The notes: generated from the letters alone by a model not told the origin. 64,000 bases of DNA from an uncultured Brachybacterium sp. (GCF_947500705.1 NZ_CANMSY010000001.1:248001-312000); one strand, 5' to 3'. Shown: positions 12,950 to 22,454, counted from the stretch's first letter. Made by a program: numbers and translations.

Positions 12950-12985
12950 CGACGCCCCGCCCACCGAGAGGTGGGCGGGGCGTCG
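12950..12985 (-). terminator. Terminator after rplA
   Basis: A perfect 15-bp inverted repeat (arm CGACGCCCCGCCCAC) with a 6-nt loop, 29 bp past the rplA stop. It separates the secE-rplA operon from rplJL. No U-tract. Confidence 0.8.
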
Positions 12986-13014
12986 AGATGCACCGTCGAG
13001 GTGACCGGAGAGGA

Positions 13015-13734
13015 TCAGGCCTCGTCGGTGTCCTCGAGGAGGTTGCGGGTGCGGTTCACGTCGACCGGGATGCCCGGGCCCATGGTGGTGGACACGGTGA
13101 TCTTGGTGATGTAGCGGCCCTTGGAGGCGGACGGCTTCAGACGCAGGATCTCGTCCAGCGCCGCGACGTAGTTCTCCACCAGCTGCTGGTCGGAGAAGGA
13201 GACCTTGCCGACCAGGTAGTGCAGGTTCGCCGCACGGTCGGTGCGGAACTCGATCTTGCCGCCCTTGATGTCGGACACGGCCTTGGTCACGTCCATGGTG
13301 ACAGTGCCGGTCTTGGGGTTCGGCATGAGGCCACGGGGGCCGAGCACGCGGCCCAGCTTGCCGACCTTGCCCATCAGGTTCGGCGTGGCCACAGCCGCGT
13401 CGAAGTCGGTCCAGCCGCCGGCGACCTTCTCGATCAGCTCGTCGTCGCCGACCTCGTCGGCGCCGGCCTCGCGGGCGGCGTCGGCCTGCGCACCGGTCGC
13501 GAAGACGATGACGCGGGCGGTCTTGCCGGTGCCGTTGGGCAGGTTGACGGTGCCGCGCACCATCTGGTCCGCCTTGCGGGGATCGACACCCAGGCGCACC
13601 GCGACCTCGACGGAGGCATCGAACTTGGCCGGAGAGGACTTCTGGGCCAGACGCAGCGCGTCCAGCGGGGAGTAGGCGCGACCCTCTTCGATCAGCGCCG
13701 CACCGTTCTTGTAAGCCTTGCTACGGAATCCCAT
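13015..13734 (-). CDS. rplA: 50S ribosomal protein uL1
   Basis: L1 stalk protein of the large subunit, involved in E-site tRNA release and often a repressor of its own operon. The protein is 239 residues and full length, starting [20 protein letters not shown]. Conserved blocks are [33 protein letters not shown] and [19 protein letters not shown]. It starts 5 bp after the rplK stop, so the two are one operon, and it is followed by a strong hairpin. Confidence 0.98.
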   Translation of the reverse strand: MGFRSKAYKNGAALIEEGRAYSPLDALRLAQKSSPAKFDASVEVAVRLGVDPRKADQMVRGTVNLPNGTGKTARVIVFATGAQADAAREAGADEVGDDELIEKVAGGWTDFDAAVATPNLMGKVGKLGRVLGPRGLMPNPKTGTVTMDVTKAVSDIKGGKIEFRTDRAANLHYLVGKVSFSDQQLVENYVAALDEILRLKPSASKGRYITKITVSTTMGPGIPVDVNRTRNLLEDTDEA

Positions 13735-13739
13735 TATCG

Positions 13740-14171
13740 TCAGCCCTCCACCGTGATGCCCATGGAACGAGCGGTGCCGGCGACGATCTTCGCAGCGGCC
13801 TCGATGTCGTTCGCGTTCAGATCAGGCATCTTGGTCTCCGCGATCTCGCGGACCTGTGCCTGGGTGACCTTGCCCACCTTGTCGGTGTGCGGCGTCGCGG
13901 AACCCTTCGAAAGGCCAGCGGCCTTCTTGATGAGCTCGGCAGCCGGCGGGGTCTTCGTGATGAAGGTGAACGAGCGATCCTCGTAGACCGTGATCTCGAC
14001 CGGAACGATGTTGCCACGCATGTCTGCGGTGCGATCGTTGTAGGCCTTCACGAACTCCATCATGTTCACGCCGGCAGCGCCGAGCGCGGGACCCACGGGC
14101 GGCGCAGGGGTGGCCGCGCCGGCCTGGATCTGGAGCTTGATGACGCTCGCGATCTTCTTCTTGGGAGCCAT
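13740..14171 (-). CDS. rplK: 50S ribosomal protein uL11
   Basis: Protein of the GTPase-associated centre that binds the thiostrepton loop of 23S rRNA. The protein is 143 residues, begins [20 protein letters not shown], and has the proline-rich N-terminal signature [19 protein letters not shown] needed for factor interaction. The C-terminal rRNA-binding domain carries [12 protein letters not shown]. It lies 182 bp downstream of nusG with a candidate own promoter, and immediately upstream of rplA. Confidence 0.98.
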   Translation of the reverse strand: MAPKKKIASVIKLQIQAGAATPAPPVGPALGAAGVNMMEFVKAYNDRTADMRGNIVPVEITVYEDRSFTFITKTPPAAELIKKAAGLSKGSATPHTDKVGKVTQAQVREIAETKMPDLNANDIEAAAKIVAGTARSMGITVEG

Positions 14172-14271
14172 TGCTCTTCCTTACTGTGGTGTGGTCCGGG
14201 CGGAGCTCATCATGCGCTCCTCCCACGGCTGGACCCGCGCCCGCATGACGCGGGAAAGGGTCCGAGGTGCG

Positions 14272-14300
14272 ACGTTACCTGCACGTCGCGGCGGCGTCGA
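14272..14300 (-). promoter_or_regulatory. Candidate rplKA promoter
   Basis: TCGACG (minus strand, 14295-14300), a 17-nt spacer and TAACGT (14272-14277) lie about 100 bp before rplK. A weak 7-bp hairpin (14331-14348) just past the nusG stop suggests that nusG and rplK messages can be separated. Modest -35 match. Confidence 0.4.
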
Positions 14301-14353
14301 CCGGTATCGGGAGTGATCCTGGTCGTACTGACGCGGCTGCTGCCGCGTGCCGC

Positions 14354-15280
14354 TCAGATCTTGGTGACCTGGTCGAAGCCGAGCTCGACCGGGGTCTCGC
14401 GGCCGAAGATGGTCACCAGGACCTGGAGCTTCTGGGCCTCGGTGTGGATCTCGGAGATCGTGGCCGGCATGGTCTCGAAGGGACCGTCCATGACCGTCAC
14501 GGACTCTCCGACATGGAAGTCGGGCATCTTCTGCGCGGCGGAGGCCTTGGCCGGAGTGCCGCCCGAGGAGCGCTTCTTCTCCGGCAGCCCGACGGAGGGC
14601 GCCAGCAGCGAATAGATCTCGTCGAAGCTCAGCGGGGTCGGATCGGTCGCGTTGCCCACGAAACCGGTCACGCCGGGGGTGTCGCGCACCACGCGCCAGG
14701 ACTCGGTGGTCAGATCCATGCGCACCAGCACATAGCCGGGCACGCGCACGCGACGGACGATCTTCTTCTGGCCGTTCTTGACCTCGGTCGCGTCCTCCAT
14801 CGGGACCTGGACCTCGAAGATGAAGTCCTCCATGTCCTGGGTCTCGGTACGCGTGGCCAGCTGGGTCTTCACGCGGTTCTCGTGACCGGAGTAGGAGTGG
14901 ACGACATACCACTCGCCGAAGGAGGAGCGCAGGTGCATCTTGAGCTGCACCAGCGGGTCCTCCTCCTCGGGCTCCTCGGCAGACTCCGCAAGCTCGTCGG
15001 GTCCGGCCTGCTCGTCCTCCGACTGCTCGGCGGGCTCCGCAACACCCTCGGTCGGCTCGTCCGGCACGGAGGGACCGTCAGCCTCCTGCGCCTCGTCGGC
15101 AGGCTGCTCGTCGGCAGGCTGCTCGTCGGCGGACTCCTCAGCGAGCTGCTCGTCGGCATCCTCCTGGGGCGCTGCGGTCTGCGGCTGCGAGGAGGCGGAG
15201 AAGGAGAGGGAGTCGTCGACGCCCTGGTAGGACTCGTCGGGGGTCGAGGACTCTTCGGGGGTAGAGGTCTGGTCGCTCAT
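14354..15280 (-). CDS. nusG: Transcription elongation/antitermination factor NusG with acidic N-terminal extension
   Basis: NusG binds RNA polymerase through its NGN domain and Rho or ribosomal S10 through its KOW domain. The protein is 308 residues, against about 180 for the E. coli protein. The extra length is an N-terminal acidic, Ala/Pro/Gln/Glu-rich tail (residues 1-120) that includes a 15-bp tandem repeat. The NGN domain (about 123-228) starts [19 protein letters not shown] and includes [13 protein letters not shown]. The KOW domain (about 254-308) contains [17 protein letters not shown]. Acidic extensions are known in actinobacterial NusG; their role is unclear. It lies 76 bp after secE in the same operon. 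Confidence 0.97.
   Translation of the reverse strand: MSDQTSTPEESSTPDESYQGVDDSLSFSASSQPQTAAPQEDADEQLAEESADEQPADEQPADEAQEADGPSVPDEPTEGVAEPAEQSEDEQAGPDELAESAEEPEEEDPLVQLKMHLRSSFGEWYVVHSYSGHENRVKTQLATRTETQDMEDFIFEVQVPMEDATEVKNGQKKIVRRVRVPGYVLVRMDLTTESWRVVRDTPGVTGFVGNATDPTPLSFDEIYSLLAPSVGLPEKKRSSGGTPAKASAAQKMPDFHVGESVTVMDGPFETMPATISEIHTEAQKLQVLVTIFGRETPVELGFDQVTKI
15092..15136 (-). repeat. 15-bp tandem repeat inside nusG
   Basis: Unit CTCGTCGGCAGGCTG occurs at 15092-15106 and 15107-15121, with a diverged third copy at 15122-15136. It codes in frame for repeats such as ADEQP in the acidic NusG tail. A multiple of three, so copy change keeps the frame. Confidence 0.8.
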
Positions 15281-15356
15281 CGGCGGGAACCTGCCTTCCT
15301 GGCTGCGTGGAACTGATCGGTCACGGTGCGTTGCGTGGTGCGGGCCGGCCCGCGGC

Positions 15357-15653
15357 TCACACGTCGGGAACCGTGAAGGCGATCCTGGAGAGCCAGCTGA
15401 ACACGGAATCGAGACCGAAGATCAGAAGGATCATGAAGACGACGAACAGCAGAACGGTGATCGAGTACAGGACCAGCTCCCGACGGGTCGGGACGACCAC
15501 CTTGCGGAGCTCCGCGATCATCTGGCGGATGAACAGTCCGATGGCCAGGAACGGGTTCTTCGACCCGGAGCCCTGGGCGTCGGCACCGGTGGGCGTCGAC
15601 GGGGCGTTCTGGCGGGAATTCACGTCTGGGCTGTCCGATCTCGTCGAGGTCAT
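15357..15653 (-). CDS. secE: Preprotein translocase subunit SecE
   Basis: Small essential subunit of the SecYEG channel in the membrane. The protein is 98 residues with the single-span SecE form typical of Gram-positives. A disordered N-terminus precedes the conserved amphipathic helix ([19 protein letters not shown]) and one transmembrane helix ([20 protein letters not shown]). I start at ATG 15653, since the frame upstream enters tRNA-Trp. A GTG at 15623 is the alternative. There is no strong Shine-Dalgarno, and a hairpin sits eight bases upstream. It lies directly behind tRNA-Trp and ahead of nusG, the standard actinobacterial order. Confidence 0.95.
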   Translation of the reverse strand: MTSTRSDSPDVNSRQNAPSTPTGADAQGSGSKNPFLAIGLFIRQMIAELRKVVVPTRRELVLYSITVLLFVVFMILLIFGLDSVFSWLSRIAFTVPDV

Positions 15654-15660
15654 CCGCGTC

Positions 15661-15680
15661 CGGTCGGGTAACCCCGACCG
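15661..15680 (-). other. Hairpin between tRNA-Trp and secE
   Basis: A perfect 8-bp stem (CGGTCGGG/CCCGACCG) with a 4-nt loop lies 7 nt from the tRNA 3' end and 7 nt from the secE start. It may guide 3' processing of the tRNA or limit access to the secE start. Role inferred from position. Confidence 0.5.
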
Positions 15681-15686
15681 GACCGG

Positions 15687-15759
15687 CAGGGCAGACAGGG
15701 CTCGAACCTGCAACCTGCGGTTTTGGAGACCGCTGCGCTACCAATTGCGCCACTGCCCT
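15687..15759 (-). tRNA. tRNA-Trp (CCA anticodon)
   Basis: A 73-nt cloverleaf. The acceptor stem AGGGCAG pairs with CTGCCCT, the anticodon loop CTCCAAA carries CCA, the T-arm is GCAGGTTCGAGCCCTGT, and the discriminator base is G. The 3' CCA is not encoded. Its place directly upstream of secE-nusG is the usual actinobacterial arrangement. Confidence 0.97.
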
Positions 15760-15830
15760 TCACGAGGACCAGGCCTCATGAGGTCTTCGCACGGACTCTC
15801 GGAAGAGCTCCATGATTCTGACCAGCGACC

Positions 15831-15860
15831 AGCATACAAGCCGCGGGGACCTCGTGCGAA
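15831..15860 (-). promoter_or_regulatory. Promoter of the tRNA-Trp-secE-nusG operon
   Basis: On the minus strand TTCGCA (15855-15860), an 18-nt spacer and TATGCT (15831-15836). Transcription would begin near 15824, about 65 nt before the tRNA. The -10 is identical to that of rpoBC. Confidence 0.6.
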
Positions 15861-15955
15861 TCGACCGGCGTCAGATCACATCACATCCGCGCTCCCGACT
15901 CCGCTCCCCGAGTGTCCGAATGGGATCGGACCTGGCGACCCGCCGCGTGCTCTGC

Positions 15956-15961
15956 CACGAT
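15956..15961 (+). promoter_or_regulatory. Leaderless -10 element of aspC
   Basis: CACGAT ends 6 nt before the GTG at 15968, placing the start codon at the expected transcription start. Confidence 0.5.
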
Positions 15962-15967
15962 AGGCGG

Positions 15968-17212
15968 GTGACCCACGACGATGCCAGCATCTCCGCGACC
16001 AGCCCGCACACCTCCCAGCATCCCCGCGTCTCGCAGCGGGTCGGAGCGATCCAGCCGTCGGCGACCCTTGCCGTCGATGCGACCGCGAAGGCGCTCAAAG
16101 CCGCCGGTCGCCCGGTGATCGGCTTCGGAGCCGGCGAACCGGACTTCCCCACTCCGCAGCACATCGTCGACGCCGCCGTCGAGGCCGCGCAGGATCCCCG
16201 CAATCACCGCTACTCCGCCACCGGGGGTCTGCCCGAGCTGCGCGAGGCGCTGGCCGAGTCCTTCTCGGGTACCACCGGCCTGGCCATCGAGCCGTCTCAG
16301 GTGCTCGTCACCAACGGTGGCAAGCAGGCCGTGTTCCAGACCTTCGCGACCTTGCTGGACCCGGGCGACGAGGTGCTGCTGCCGGCCCCCTACTGGACCA
16401 CCTACCCCGAGGCGATCCGGCAGACCGGAGCCGTCGAGGTGCCGGTCCTGGCCGGGGTGGACCAGAACTATGTGCCCACCGTCGACCAGCTCGAGGCCGC
16501 GCGCACCGAGCGCACTCGCGCGCTGGTGCTCTGCTCCCCCTCGAACCCCACCGGCGTGGTCCTGAGCCCCGAGCAGGTCACCGAGATCGGGCGCTGGGCG
16601 CTCGAGCACGGGATCTGGGTGGTCACCGACGAGATCTACCAGTCCCTCACCTACGACGGGATGCCGTTCACCTCGGTCCTGCAGGCGGTGCCGGAGCTCG
16701 CCGAGACCACGGTGCTGCTGGGCGGGGTGGCGAAGTCCTTTGCGATGACCGGCTGGCGCGTGGGCTGGATGGTCGGCCCCGCCGACATCATCAAGGCGGC
16801 GACCAACCTGCAGTCCCACCTCACCTCGCATGTCAACAACATTGCCCAGCGGGCGGCCCTGGCGGCGCTCACGGGACCCACCGAGCCCGTCGAGCAGATG
16901 CGCGAGGCGTTCGATCGGCGACGCCGCCTGATCGTGGAGAGGCTCTCCGCCGTGCCCGGGTTCACGGTCCCCACCCCCACCGGCGCGTTCTATGTGTTCC
17001 CGGATGTCTCCGGGGTGCTCGGCCGTGAGATCCGGGGGCGGAAGGTCACCACCTCGGCCGAGCTGGCGACCGTGATCCTCGAGGAGGCGGAGGTCGCCGC
17101 AGTGCCGGGCGAGGCCTTCGGCGCCCCCGGCCATCTGCGCTTCTCCTACGCCCTGGCCGATGAGGACATCGCGGAGGGCATCGACCGGGTGGCAGCGCTC
17201 CTGGCCGGATGA
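15968..17212 (+). CDS. aspC: Pyridoxal-phosphate aminotransferase, probable aspartate aminotransferase
   Basis: Class I/II aminotransferase, 414 residues, most likely aspartate to oxaloacetate with 2-oxoglutarate. Visible signatures are [17 protein letters not shown] near the N-terminus, [17 protein letters not shown], the cofactor-binding SPSNPTGVV and [14 protein letters not shown]. The Schiff-base lysine is in [19 protein letters not shown]. The frame is open from 15812, but a GTG at 15968 preceded by a leaderless -10 gives the natural N-terminus ([13 protein letters not shown]). It is divergent from the tRNA-Trp/secE operon, as in many actinobacteria, and overlaps add by ATGA, so the two are coupled. 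Exact substrate is inferred from the family. Confidence 0.92.
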   Translation: MTHDDASISATSPHTSQHPRVSQRVGAIQPSATLAVDATAKALKAAGRPVIGFGAGEPDFPTPQHIVDAAVEAAQDPRNHRYSATGGLPELREALAESFSGTTGLAIEPSQVLVTNGGKQAVFQTFATLLDPGDEVLLPAPYWTTYPEAIRQTGAVEVPVLAGVDQNYVPTVDQLEAARTERTRALVLCSPSNPTGVVLSPEQVTEIGRWALEHGIWVVTDEIYQSLTYDGMPFTSVLQAVPELAETTVLLGGVAKSFAMTGWRVGWMVGPADIIKAATNLQSHLTSHVNNIAQRAALAALTGPTEPVEQMREAFDRRRRLIVERLSAVPGFTVPTPTGAFYVFPDVSGVLGREIRGRKVTTSAELATVILEEAEVAAVPGEAFGAPGHLRFSYALADEDIAEGIDRVAALLAG

Positions 17213-18255
17213 GCTCGGACGGCGGCGCGGGCCGCGTGACTCCAGAAGCTGGGGAAGGGCGCGATCTCGCGGCGCTGCCCAAGGCCCACCTGCACCTCCA
17301 TTTCACAGGGTCGATGCGCCAGCAGACGCTCGTGGAGCTGGCGGACGAGCGGGGCATCCGGCTGCCCCGCTCGCTCACCGACGACGTCGCGCTGCAGGTC
17401 GAGCCGACGCGCCGTGGCTGGTTCCGGTTCCAGCGCCAGTACGACACGGCGCGAACGGTAGTCGATTCCGAAGCGGCCATGCGCAGGATCCTGCACGAGG
17501 CGGCGCAGGATGACGCCGCGGAGGGTTCGGGCCGCCTCGAGCTGCAGGTGGATCCCACCAGCTATGCGCCCTTCGTGGGTGGTCTGACCCCGGCGATCGA
17601 GATCGTGCTGGACCAGGCCGCCCGTTCGGAACTCGAGACGGGCGTGAGCATCGGGATCGTGATCGCGGCCTCCCGCACCCGCCACCCCCTGGACGCGCGG
17701 ACGCTCGCGCGGCTGGCGGCGCGTCATGCCGGCCCGGTAGTCGGCTTCGGCCTTTCCAATGACGAACGGCGCGGAACCACGGCAGACTTCGCGCCGGCCT
17801 TCCGGATCGCGCGCGAGGCCGGGCTGCTGTCGGTGCCGCACGGCGGGGAGCTGCTGGGACCCGAGCATCTGGAGGAGGTGGTGGAGCATCTGCACCCGCA
17901 GCGCCTGGGCCACGGGGTGCGCGCCGCGGAGGATCGAGCGCTGCTGGAGCGGGTGGTCGAGGCAGGGATCGGTCTGGAGGTGTGCCCCGCCTCCAACGCC
18001 TCGCTGGGGGTGGCGGAGCGGGCGACCGACGTGCCTCTGCGGCGCCTGGTGGATGCCGGGGCTCAGATCGCGCTGGGCGCCGATGACCCGCTGCTGTTCG
18101 GCTCTCGCCTGCTGGACCAGTACGAGACCGCCCGGGAGATCGGCTTCGACGATGCCGAGATCGCGGACCTCGCCGCCTCCTCGATCCGGATCTCCTCCGC
18201 CCCCGAAGACGTCACGCAGCGTCTGCTGGCGGGTGTGCAGGACTGGCTGGGCTGA
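17209..18255 (+). CDS. add: Adenosine deaminase family protein
   Basis: Zinc hydrolase converting adenosine (or deoxyadenosine) to inosine for purine salvage, 348 residues. Metal and catalytic motifs are in order: [12 protein letters not shown] (HxH), VPHGGELLG (His and catalytic Glu), QRLGHGV, and [10 protein letters not shown] (catalytic Asp). Its ATG overlaps the aspC stop (ATGA), implying translational coupling. A futalosine-pathway deaminase is a conceivable alternative, but the classical men pathway is encoded nearby, so that is less likely. Adenine deaminase cannot be fully excluded. Confidence 0.87.
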   Translation: MSSDGGAGRVTPEAGEGRDLAALPKAHLHLHFTGSMRQQTLVELADERGIRLPRSLTDDVALQVEPTRRGWFRFQRQYDTARTVVDSEAAMRRILHEAAQDDAAEGSGRLELQVDPTSYAPFVGGLTPAIEIVLDQAARSELETGVSIGIVIAASRTRHPLDARTLARLAARHAGPVVGFGLSNDERRGTTADFAPAFRIAREAGLLSVPHGGELLGPEHLEEVVEHLHPQRLGHGVRAAEDRALLERVVEAGIGLEVCPASNASLGVAERATDVPLRRLVDAGAQIALGADDPLLFGSRLLDQYETAREIGFDDAEIADLAASSIRISSAPEDVTQRLLAGVQDWLG

Positions 18256-18289
18256 GTCCTCCGCCCGCTCGGCGTGCTCGCGAGCAGCT

Positions 18290-18343
18290 CCGCGGCCGGC
18301 CTCAGGTGACGCTGCCGACTTCAGCTACCGCGGCCGGCCTCAG
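18290..18343. repeat. 16-bp direct repeat in the add/galK gap
   Basis: CCGCGGCCGGCCTCAG at 18290-18305 and again at 18328-18343, in the 103-bp stretch between the convergent add and galK. No clear terminator stem is formed by either copy alone. Confidence 0.6.
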
Positions 18344-18358
18344 CCGACGCGGCCCGCG

Positions 18359-19612
18359 TCAGCGGTCCTGGCCGGCGCCTTCCGAGGGGAGGGCCAGGAA
18401 GAACACCGGGGCGTCGAAGCCCTGCTCGGCGAAAGCCGCAGCGATCGCGGAGGCGACCTGCTCGGCCTGCCCGGCCTCGACCAGGGCGATGGTCGAGCCG
18501 CCGAAACCGCCACCGGTCATCCGCGCACCGTGGGCTCCGGCCGCCCGGGCGGCCTCGACGGCGACGTCGAGCTGGGGGACGGTGACCTCGTAGTCCTCGC
18601 GCAGGGAGTCGTGGGAGGCGTTCAGCAGGGCGCCGAGCTCCGCCACGTGCTCGCGCACGGTGCCTGCGGCCAGCAGCGCATCGAACTCCCGCACTCGCTG
18701 GATCTCGGTGATCACGTGATGGGCGCGACGGCGCACCACCTCGTCGTCGATCCGGGCGAGCAGCGCGTCCAGCTGGACGGGATCGGCGTCCCGCAGCGTC
18801 GGCACGCCCAGGGCCTGCGCCGCGCGCTCGCTGTCCGCGCGACGCGCCGTGTACTCGCCGTCCACATGGGAGTGCTCGGCGCGGGTGTCGGTGATCAGCA
18901 GTGCCAGACCCTGCGAGGCGAGGTCCCACGGAACTGCGCGAGTGGAGAAGTCACGGCAGTCGAGGTACAGGGCGTGACCCTCGCGCGAGAGCACCGAGGC
19001 GGACTGGTCCAGGCCTCCGGTGGAGGCGCCGGCGAAGTCGGTCTCCGCGGTGATCGCTGCGCGCACCCGATCCAGCGGCTCGGTGCCGAGGCTCAGCAGC
19101 GCCTCGATGGCCTCGGCGGCGGCGCATTCGAGTGCCGCGGAGCTGGAGAGCCCGGCGCCCAGCGGCACCTGACCGTCGATCATGATGTCCATGCCCCGGG
19201 TCGAGGCCCCCGAGATCCGGGAGCGCAGCGCCCACAGCACACCCGCCACGTAGGCCGGCCAGCCGGTGACGGCCTCGGGCGTGAGCTCGCGCGCGTCGAT
19301 GTCCAGGACCGTCTCGTCCTGTGCCGAGCGCACCCGCAGCCGATCGGTGGGGGTGCGCGCCGCTGCCGCGAAGCAACGGTGGGAGATCGCCATCGGCAGG
19401 CACAGCCCGTCCTGGTAGTCGACGTGCTCGCCGATGATGTTGACACGGCCGGGTGCGGACCACACTCCGTCGGGCTCATAGCCGAAGGAGTCGGTGAACT
19501 GCTGTGCGGCGCGGTCCGCGGCCTCCGAGCGGTCCGGGGCGGCGGACAGCTCGACCGCGACCGGATCTGCTCCGAGGCGCACTGCGGCGGCGGGAGAGGC
19601 GGCAGAGATCAT
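18359..19612 (-). CDS. galK: Galactokinase
   Basis: GHMP kinase that phosphorylates galactose at C1 with ATP, first step of the Leloir pathway; 417 residues. The galactokinase signature is APGRVNIIGEHVDYQDGL (about residues 53-70). The ATP-binding GHMP motif is VPLGAGLSSSAALE, and the C-terminal motif is ARMTGGGFGGSTIAL. The start ATG has GGAAGGA six bases upstream. A candidate -10 (TAGACT, complement of 19685-19690) lies about 70 bp upstream. It is convergent with add and stands alone: no galT, galE or sugar transporter is adjacent. Confidence 0.95.
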   Translation of the reverse strand: MISAASPAAAVRLGADPVAVELSAAPDRSEAADRAAQQFTDSFGYEPDGVWSAPGRVNIIGEHVDYQDGLCLPMAISHRCFAAAARTPTDRLRVRSAQDETVLDIDARELTPEAVTGWPAYVAGVLWALRSRISGASTRGMDIMIDGQVPLGAGLSSSAALECAAAEAIEALLSLGTEPLDRVRAAITAETDFAGASTGGLDQSASVLSREGHALYLDCRDFSTRAVPWDLASQGLALLITDTRAEHSHVDGEYTARRADSERAAQALGVPTLRDADPVQLDALLARIDDEVVRRRAHHVITEIQRVREFDALLAAGTVREHVAELGALLNASHDSLREDYEVTVPQLDVAVEAARAAGAHGARMTGGGFGGSTIALVEAGQAEQVASAIAAAFAEQGFDAPVFFLALPSEGAGQDR

Positions 19613-19723
19613 GGGTTTCCTTCCGAAACGGTGAAGAGCCGTCGGCGCAATCGGAGGCGCGCCCTGTCCGGCCCGGCGTTCGAGAGTCTAACCGTCATCC
19701 CGACAAGAGCAGTCCGGCGACAT

Positions 19724-20809
19724 TCAGGGACGCACCGCGAGGCACGCCGCCGACGGAGCAGCGATCGGCTCCCCCGCCACCTCGAGCCGCTCCCCCACCC
19801 GCCGGAGCACATCGATGCGATCCCCGTTCTGCGCGGCGACCAGGATCAGATCGCCCCACTGGGTGAAGTGCCGGGGGTGTGCCCCGACCTCGAGCTCGGC
19901 CACCAGCTGCGGGCGCATCATGGCCAGCGAGAGCAGGGAGAGGGTGTCCGGGCCGCGGTTGGCCACCACCAGCAGCGATTCCTCTGCGGCGAGCTCGATG
20001 TGGGAGAGCGCGTTGGGACCCTCCTGGCCGCTGGCCGGAGTTGTGGAGCGCACGCTCCAGCCGTGCCCGGCCCGTGAGCCCTGGCCCGGTCCGCGACCGG
20101 CGGCGCCTCGGGTGAGCTGTGATGCGGGCTGGTCACGAGAGGCGGTGGCGACCACCCCGGAGAGCTCGCAGGCGATGTGGAGGTGCTCCGATTCGTGGTC
20201 TGCCGCGAGATGGCGAGGCCCGCTTCCCCGCGGCAGCGGAATCTCTCCGCTGAGGTCGATCATCCCCGCCGCGCCCTGACGGTAGAGCAGCACCCGGTCC
20301 AGGCCGAGATCCGGCACGGCGAGCACCTCGGTGCCGGGCAGCGGGACCACCTGGTGCGGGTGCGGGTCCTCTCCGTCGCTGTGGTCACGATGGTCGTCCA
20401 GATCGATCTGCTCGAGGGGCACGCCGTCCGCATCCAGCCGCACGGTGACCACGCCGCCTGACCCGTACTGCGCGATGACCAGCGTGGACCGGTCCGTCCC
20501 GAAGCTCAGATGACAGCCTCCGGAGCCGTCCACGGCGAGCTCTCCGATCACCTCCGCCCTGTGCCCCTCCGCGCTCACCCGTACGGCGACCACCCGCGTG
20601 GGGTCCCCTTCGAGCAGCGCGTACAGCAGAGAGCCGTCCGGGCTCCAGAGCACGAACGAGGGGTCGGCCAGATCCACCACCGCCAGCTGCTCCGCCACCG
20701 GAGCGGTGCGGGGGTTTTCGAGGGTGAACTTCAGCAGGGTCAGGCCGGGGCCGCGACCGGTGCCGCTGCGCGAGTAGCCGCCGACGGCGATCAGTGCGGT
20801 GGTGCTCAT
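19724..20809 (-). CDS. Lactonase-family seven-bladed beta-propeller protein
   Basis: 361 residues resembling the YbhE/Pgl lactonase family (PF10282), of which some members hydrolyse 6-phosphogluconolactone. Repeating propeller blades are visible: PSFVLWSPDGSLLYALLEG, GCHLSFGTDRSTLVIAQYG, GSGPRHLAADHESEHLHIAC, and ALSHIELAAEESLLVVANRG. The last blades contain AHPRHFTQWGDLILVAAQNG. No signal peptide, so cytoplasmic. The start overlaps the thrE stop (ATGA), so it is translated from the same message. The enzymatic role is a family inference; the pairing with an exporter is not explained by it. Confidence 0.8.
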   Translation of the reverse strand: MSTTALIAVGGYSRSGTGRGPGLTLLKFTLENPRTAPVAEQLAVVDLADPSFVLWSPDGSLLYALLEGDPTRVVAVRVSAEGHRAEVIGELAVDGSGGCHLSFGTDRSTLVIAQYGSGGVVTVRLDADGVPLEQIDLDDHRDHSDGEDPHPHQVVPLPGTEVLAVPDLGLDRVLLYRQGAAGMIDLSGEIPLPRGSGPRHLAADHESEHLHIACELSGVVATASRDQPASQLTRGAAGRGPGQGSRAGHGWSVRSTTPASGQEGPNALSHIELAAEESLLVVANRGPDTLSLLSLAMMRPQLVAELEVGAHPRHFTQWGDLILVAAQNGDRIDVLRRVGERLEVAGEPIAAPSAACLAVRP

Positions 20810-22302
20810 GAGGACTCCTCGGGGTCGGTGCGCCGCCGCGAATAGTCCTCGAGGTCCGAGGGCGGATCGAGGTCTGCCAGGAAGGAGGGGTCCTCGAACA
20901 TCGTGGACGACAGCGCTGTCATCTCGCCCGTCATCGTAGACGGCTCGATCACCGGTGCGCCATGGCGACGCCGCTGCCGGCGCGAGCCGAGGGAGAGTCG
21001 GCGGCGGCGCAAGGTGGTGAACGGTGAGGAGATCGCCGGGGTGTAGGCGATCCCGCTGCGGCGGAAGTACGGCATCAGGCGCGAGGCGAGCAGCTGCCCC
21101 AGCACCACGCCCGCCGCGATCGAGACCGCGATCTCGGCGGCTCCCAGCAGATCTGCGACGCCGGTGCCGAGGTCATCACCCAGTCCCAGCAGGCCGCGGT
21201 AGATGATGCTGCCGGGGACCAGCGGGATCACCCCGGCCATCACGAACGCGAGGGACGGGGCGCGCAGCCGGTCCGCGAGCGCGGTGGCGACCATGCCGGT
21301 GCCGAAGGCTGCCAGGGCGACGGCGAAGGTGCGGTCCAGCAGCAGGCTGGAGAGCAGATGCGCGATGATCCCGGAGCCGGCGGCGACCAGCGCCGCGGAG
21401 AGCAGCAGTCGGGCGGGCACCTGCGTGCCGACCCCGTAGCCGAGCCCCATGCCGAGCCCGGAGATGATCACGACCACCGCGGTGGTGAGGGTGAGCGGAA
21501 GCGCGGCGCTGACGGAGATGTCCGCGCCGACCAGGTCGGCCAGCAGCATGCCTCCACGCACACCGGCCACGAGGCCGACGGTGAGCATCAGCGCCTCGAG
21601 CATGCGTCCGGCTGCGGTGACATACCAACCGGTGACCGCGTCCTGGACGGCGCTGATCGAGGACAGCCCCGCCAGCTGCACGATGAGGCAGGAGACCACC
21701 ACGATCGACGAGTTCACCCCCGGGTCGATGAGGGCGACGAGGACTGCGCCGCCCACGGCGATGAAGCCGCCCAGCACCTGGCTGTAGAAGGGCGGGATGT
21801 TCCATCGGGCCAGCAGCTCGCCGATCGCGATGAGCAGCCCGGCGGAGAGGGTCGCGGCGAGCACGACGAGACTGCCCGCTCCGAAGAAGAGCGCCGCAGC
21901 CCCGCTCATGACGGCGAAGCCGGCGACCACCAGGGGGATGCGGTACAGGGCCTGGCGCTGCGGGATGGCGGAGGCCTGGCGACGTGCCTCATCCAGCGGC
22001 AGCTCGCCGGAGAGGTAGCCGTGGGAGATGTCCTCGAAGGCGGCCAGACGGGCGAAGTCCTGCACCCGCTCGCTCGCGGAGCGCACCCTGGTGAAGGGTG
22101 TCGCGGATTCGTCCGCCAGATAGGAGATCGTGACCTCGTTGAACGTCACCTGCACGGAGACGTTGCGCAGACCGGAGGAGCTGGTCACCCGCAGCACCGT
22201 CGCCGTGACCTCGGAGGCCGCGGCGCCGTTGGTGAGCAGCCCTTCGCCGATCCTCATGGCGAGGTCGAACACGGCATGGAGCCGGGTGGAGTCGGTGGGC
22301 AC
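20806..22302 (-). CDS. thrE: Threonine/serine exporter, ThrE family
   Basis: Integral membrane protein of 498 residues with the ThrE architecture. A cytoplasmic N-terminal domain of about 115 residues (including FDLAMRIGEGLLTNGAAASE) is followed by about ten transmembrane helices and a basic, then acidic, cytoplasmic tail. ThrE of Corynebacterium exports threonine and serine with the proton gradient. The start is a leaderless GTG (CACGAT six nt upstream). The downstream lactonase-like gene overlaps it by four bases. Substrate is inferred from the family. Confidence 0.88.
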   Translation of the reverse strand: MPTDSTRLHAVFDLAMRIGEGLLTNGAAASEVTATVLRVTSSSGLRNVSVQVTFNEVTISYLADESATPFTRVRSASERVQDFARLAAFEDISHGYLSGELPLDEARRQASAIPQRQALYRIPLVVAGFAVMSGAAALFFGAGSLVVLAATLSAGLLIAIGELLARWNIPPFYSQVLGGFIAVGGAVLVALIDPGVNSSIVVVSCLIVQLAGLSSISAVQDAVTGWYVTAAGRMLEALMLTVGLVAGVRGGMLLADLVGADISVSAALPLTLTTAVVVIISGLGMGLGYGVGTQVPARLLLSAALVAAGSGIIAHLLSSLLLDRTFAVALAAFGTGMVATALADRLRAPSLAFVMAGVIPLVPGSIIYRGLLGLGDDLGTGVADLLGAAEIAVSIAAGVVLGQLLASRLMPYFRRSGIAYTPAISSPFTTLRRRRLSLGSRRQRRRHGAPVIEPSTMTGEMTALSSTMFEDPSFLADLDPPSDLEDYSRRRTDPEESS

Positions 22303-22308
22303 GCACCG

Positions 22309-22314
22309 ATCGTG
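22309..22314 (-). promoter_or_regulatory. Leaderless -10 element of thrE
   Basis: CACGAT on the minus strand, 6 nt before the GTG start of thrE. No Shine-Dalgarno sequence lies in the gap. Confidence 0.5.
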
Positions 22315-22454
22315 CCATACGCGTCGGGGCCCGGAACACTCCGCAGACCGCCGGACGCCTCACAGCGCCGGCAGTTCCGCCCAGGGCTTCCGCCGCGCGG
22401 TACCGTCCGTCACTGGCGATCTTCGCTGCGCGGCATCCCCACCATGCGGTGGCG

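Noticed and set aside
12690-12964. Small open frames between rplA and rplJ
   Set aside because: Arg/Pro/Ser-rich composition, overlapping frames on both strands, no ribosome binding sites, repeat-derived sequence.
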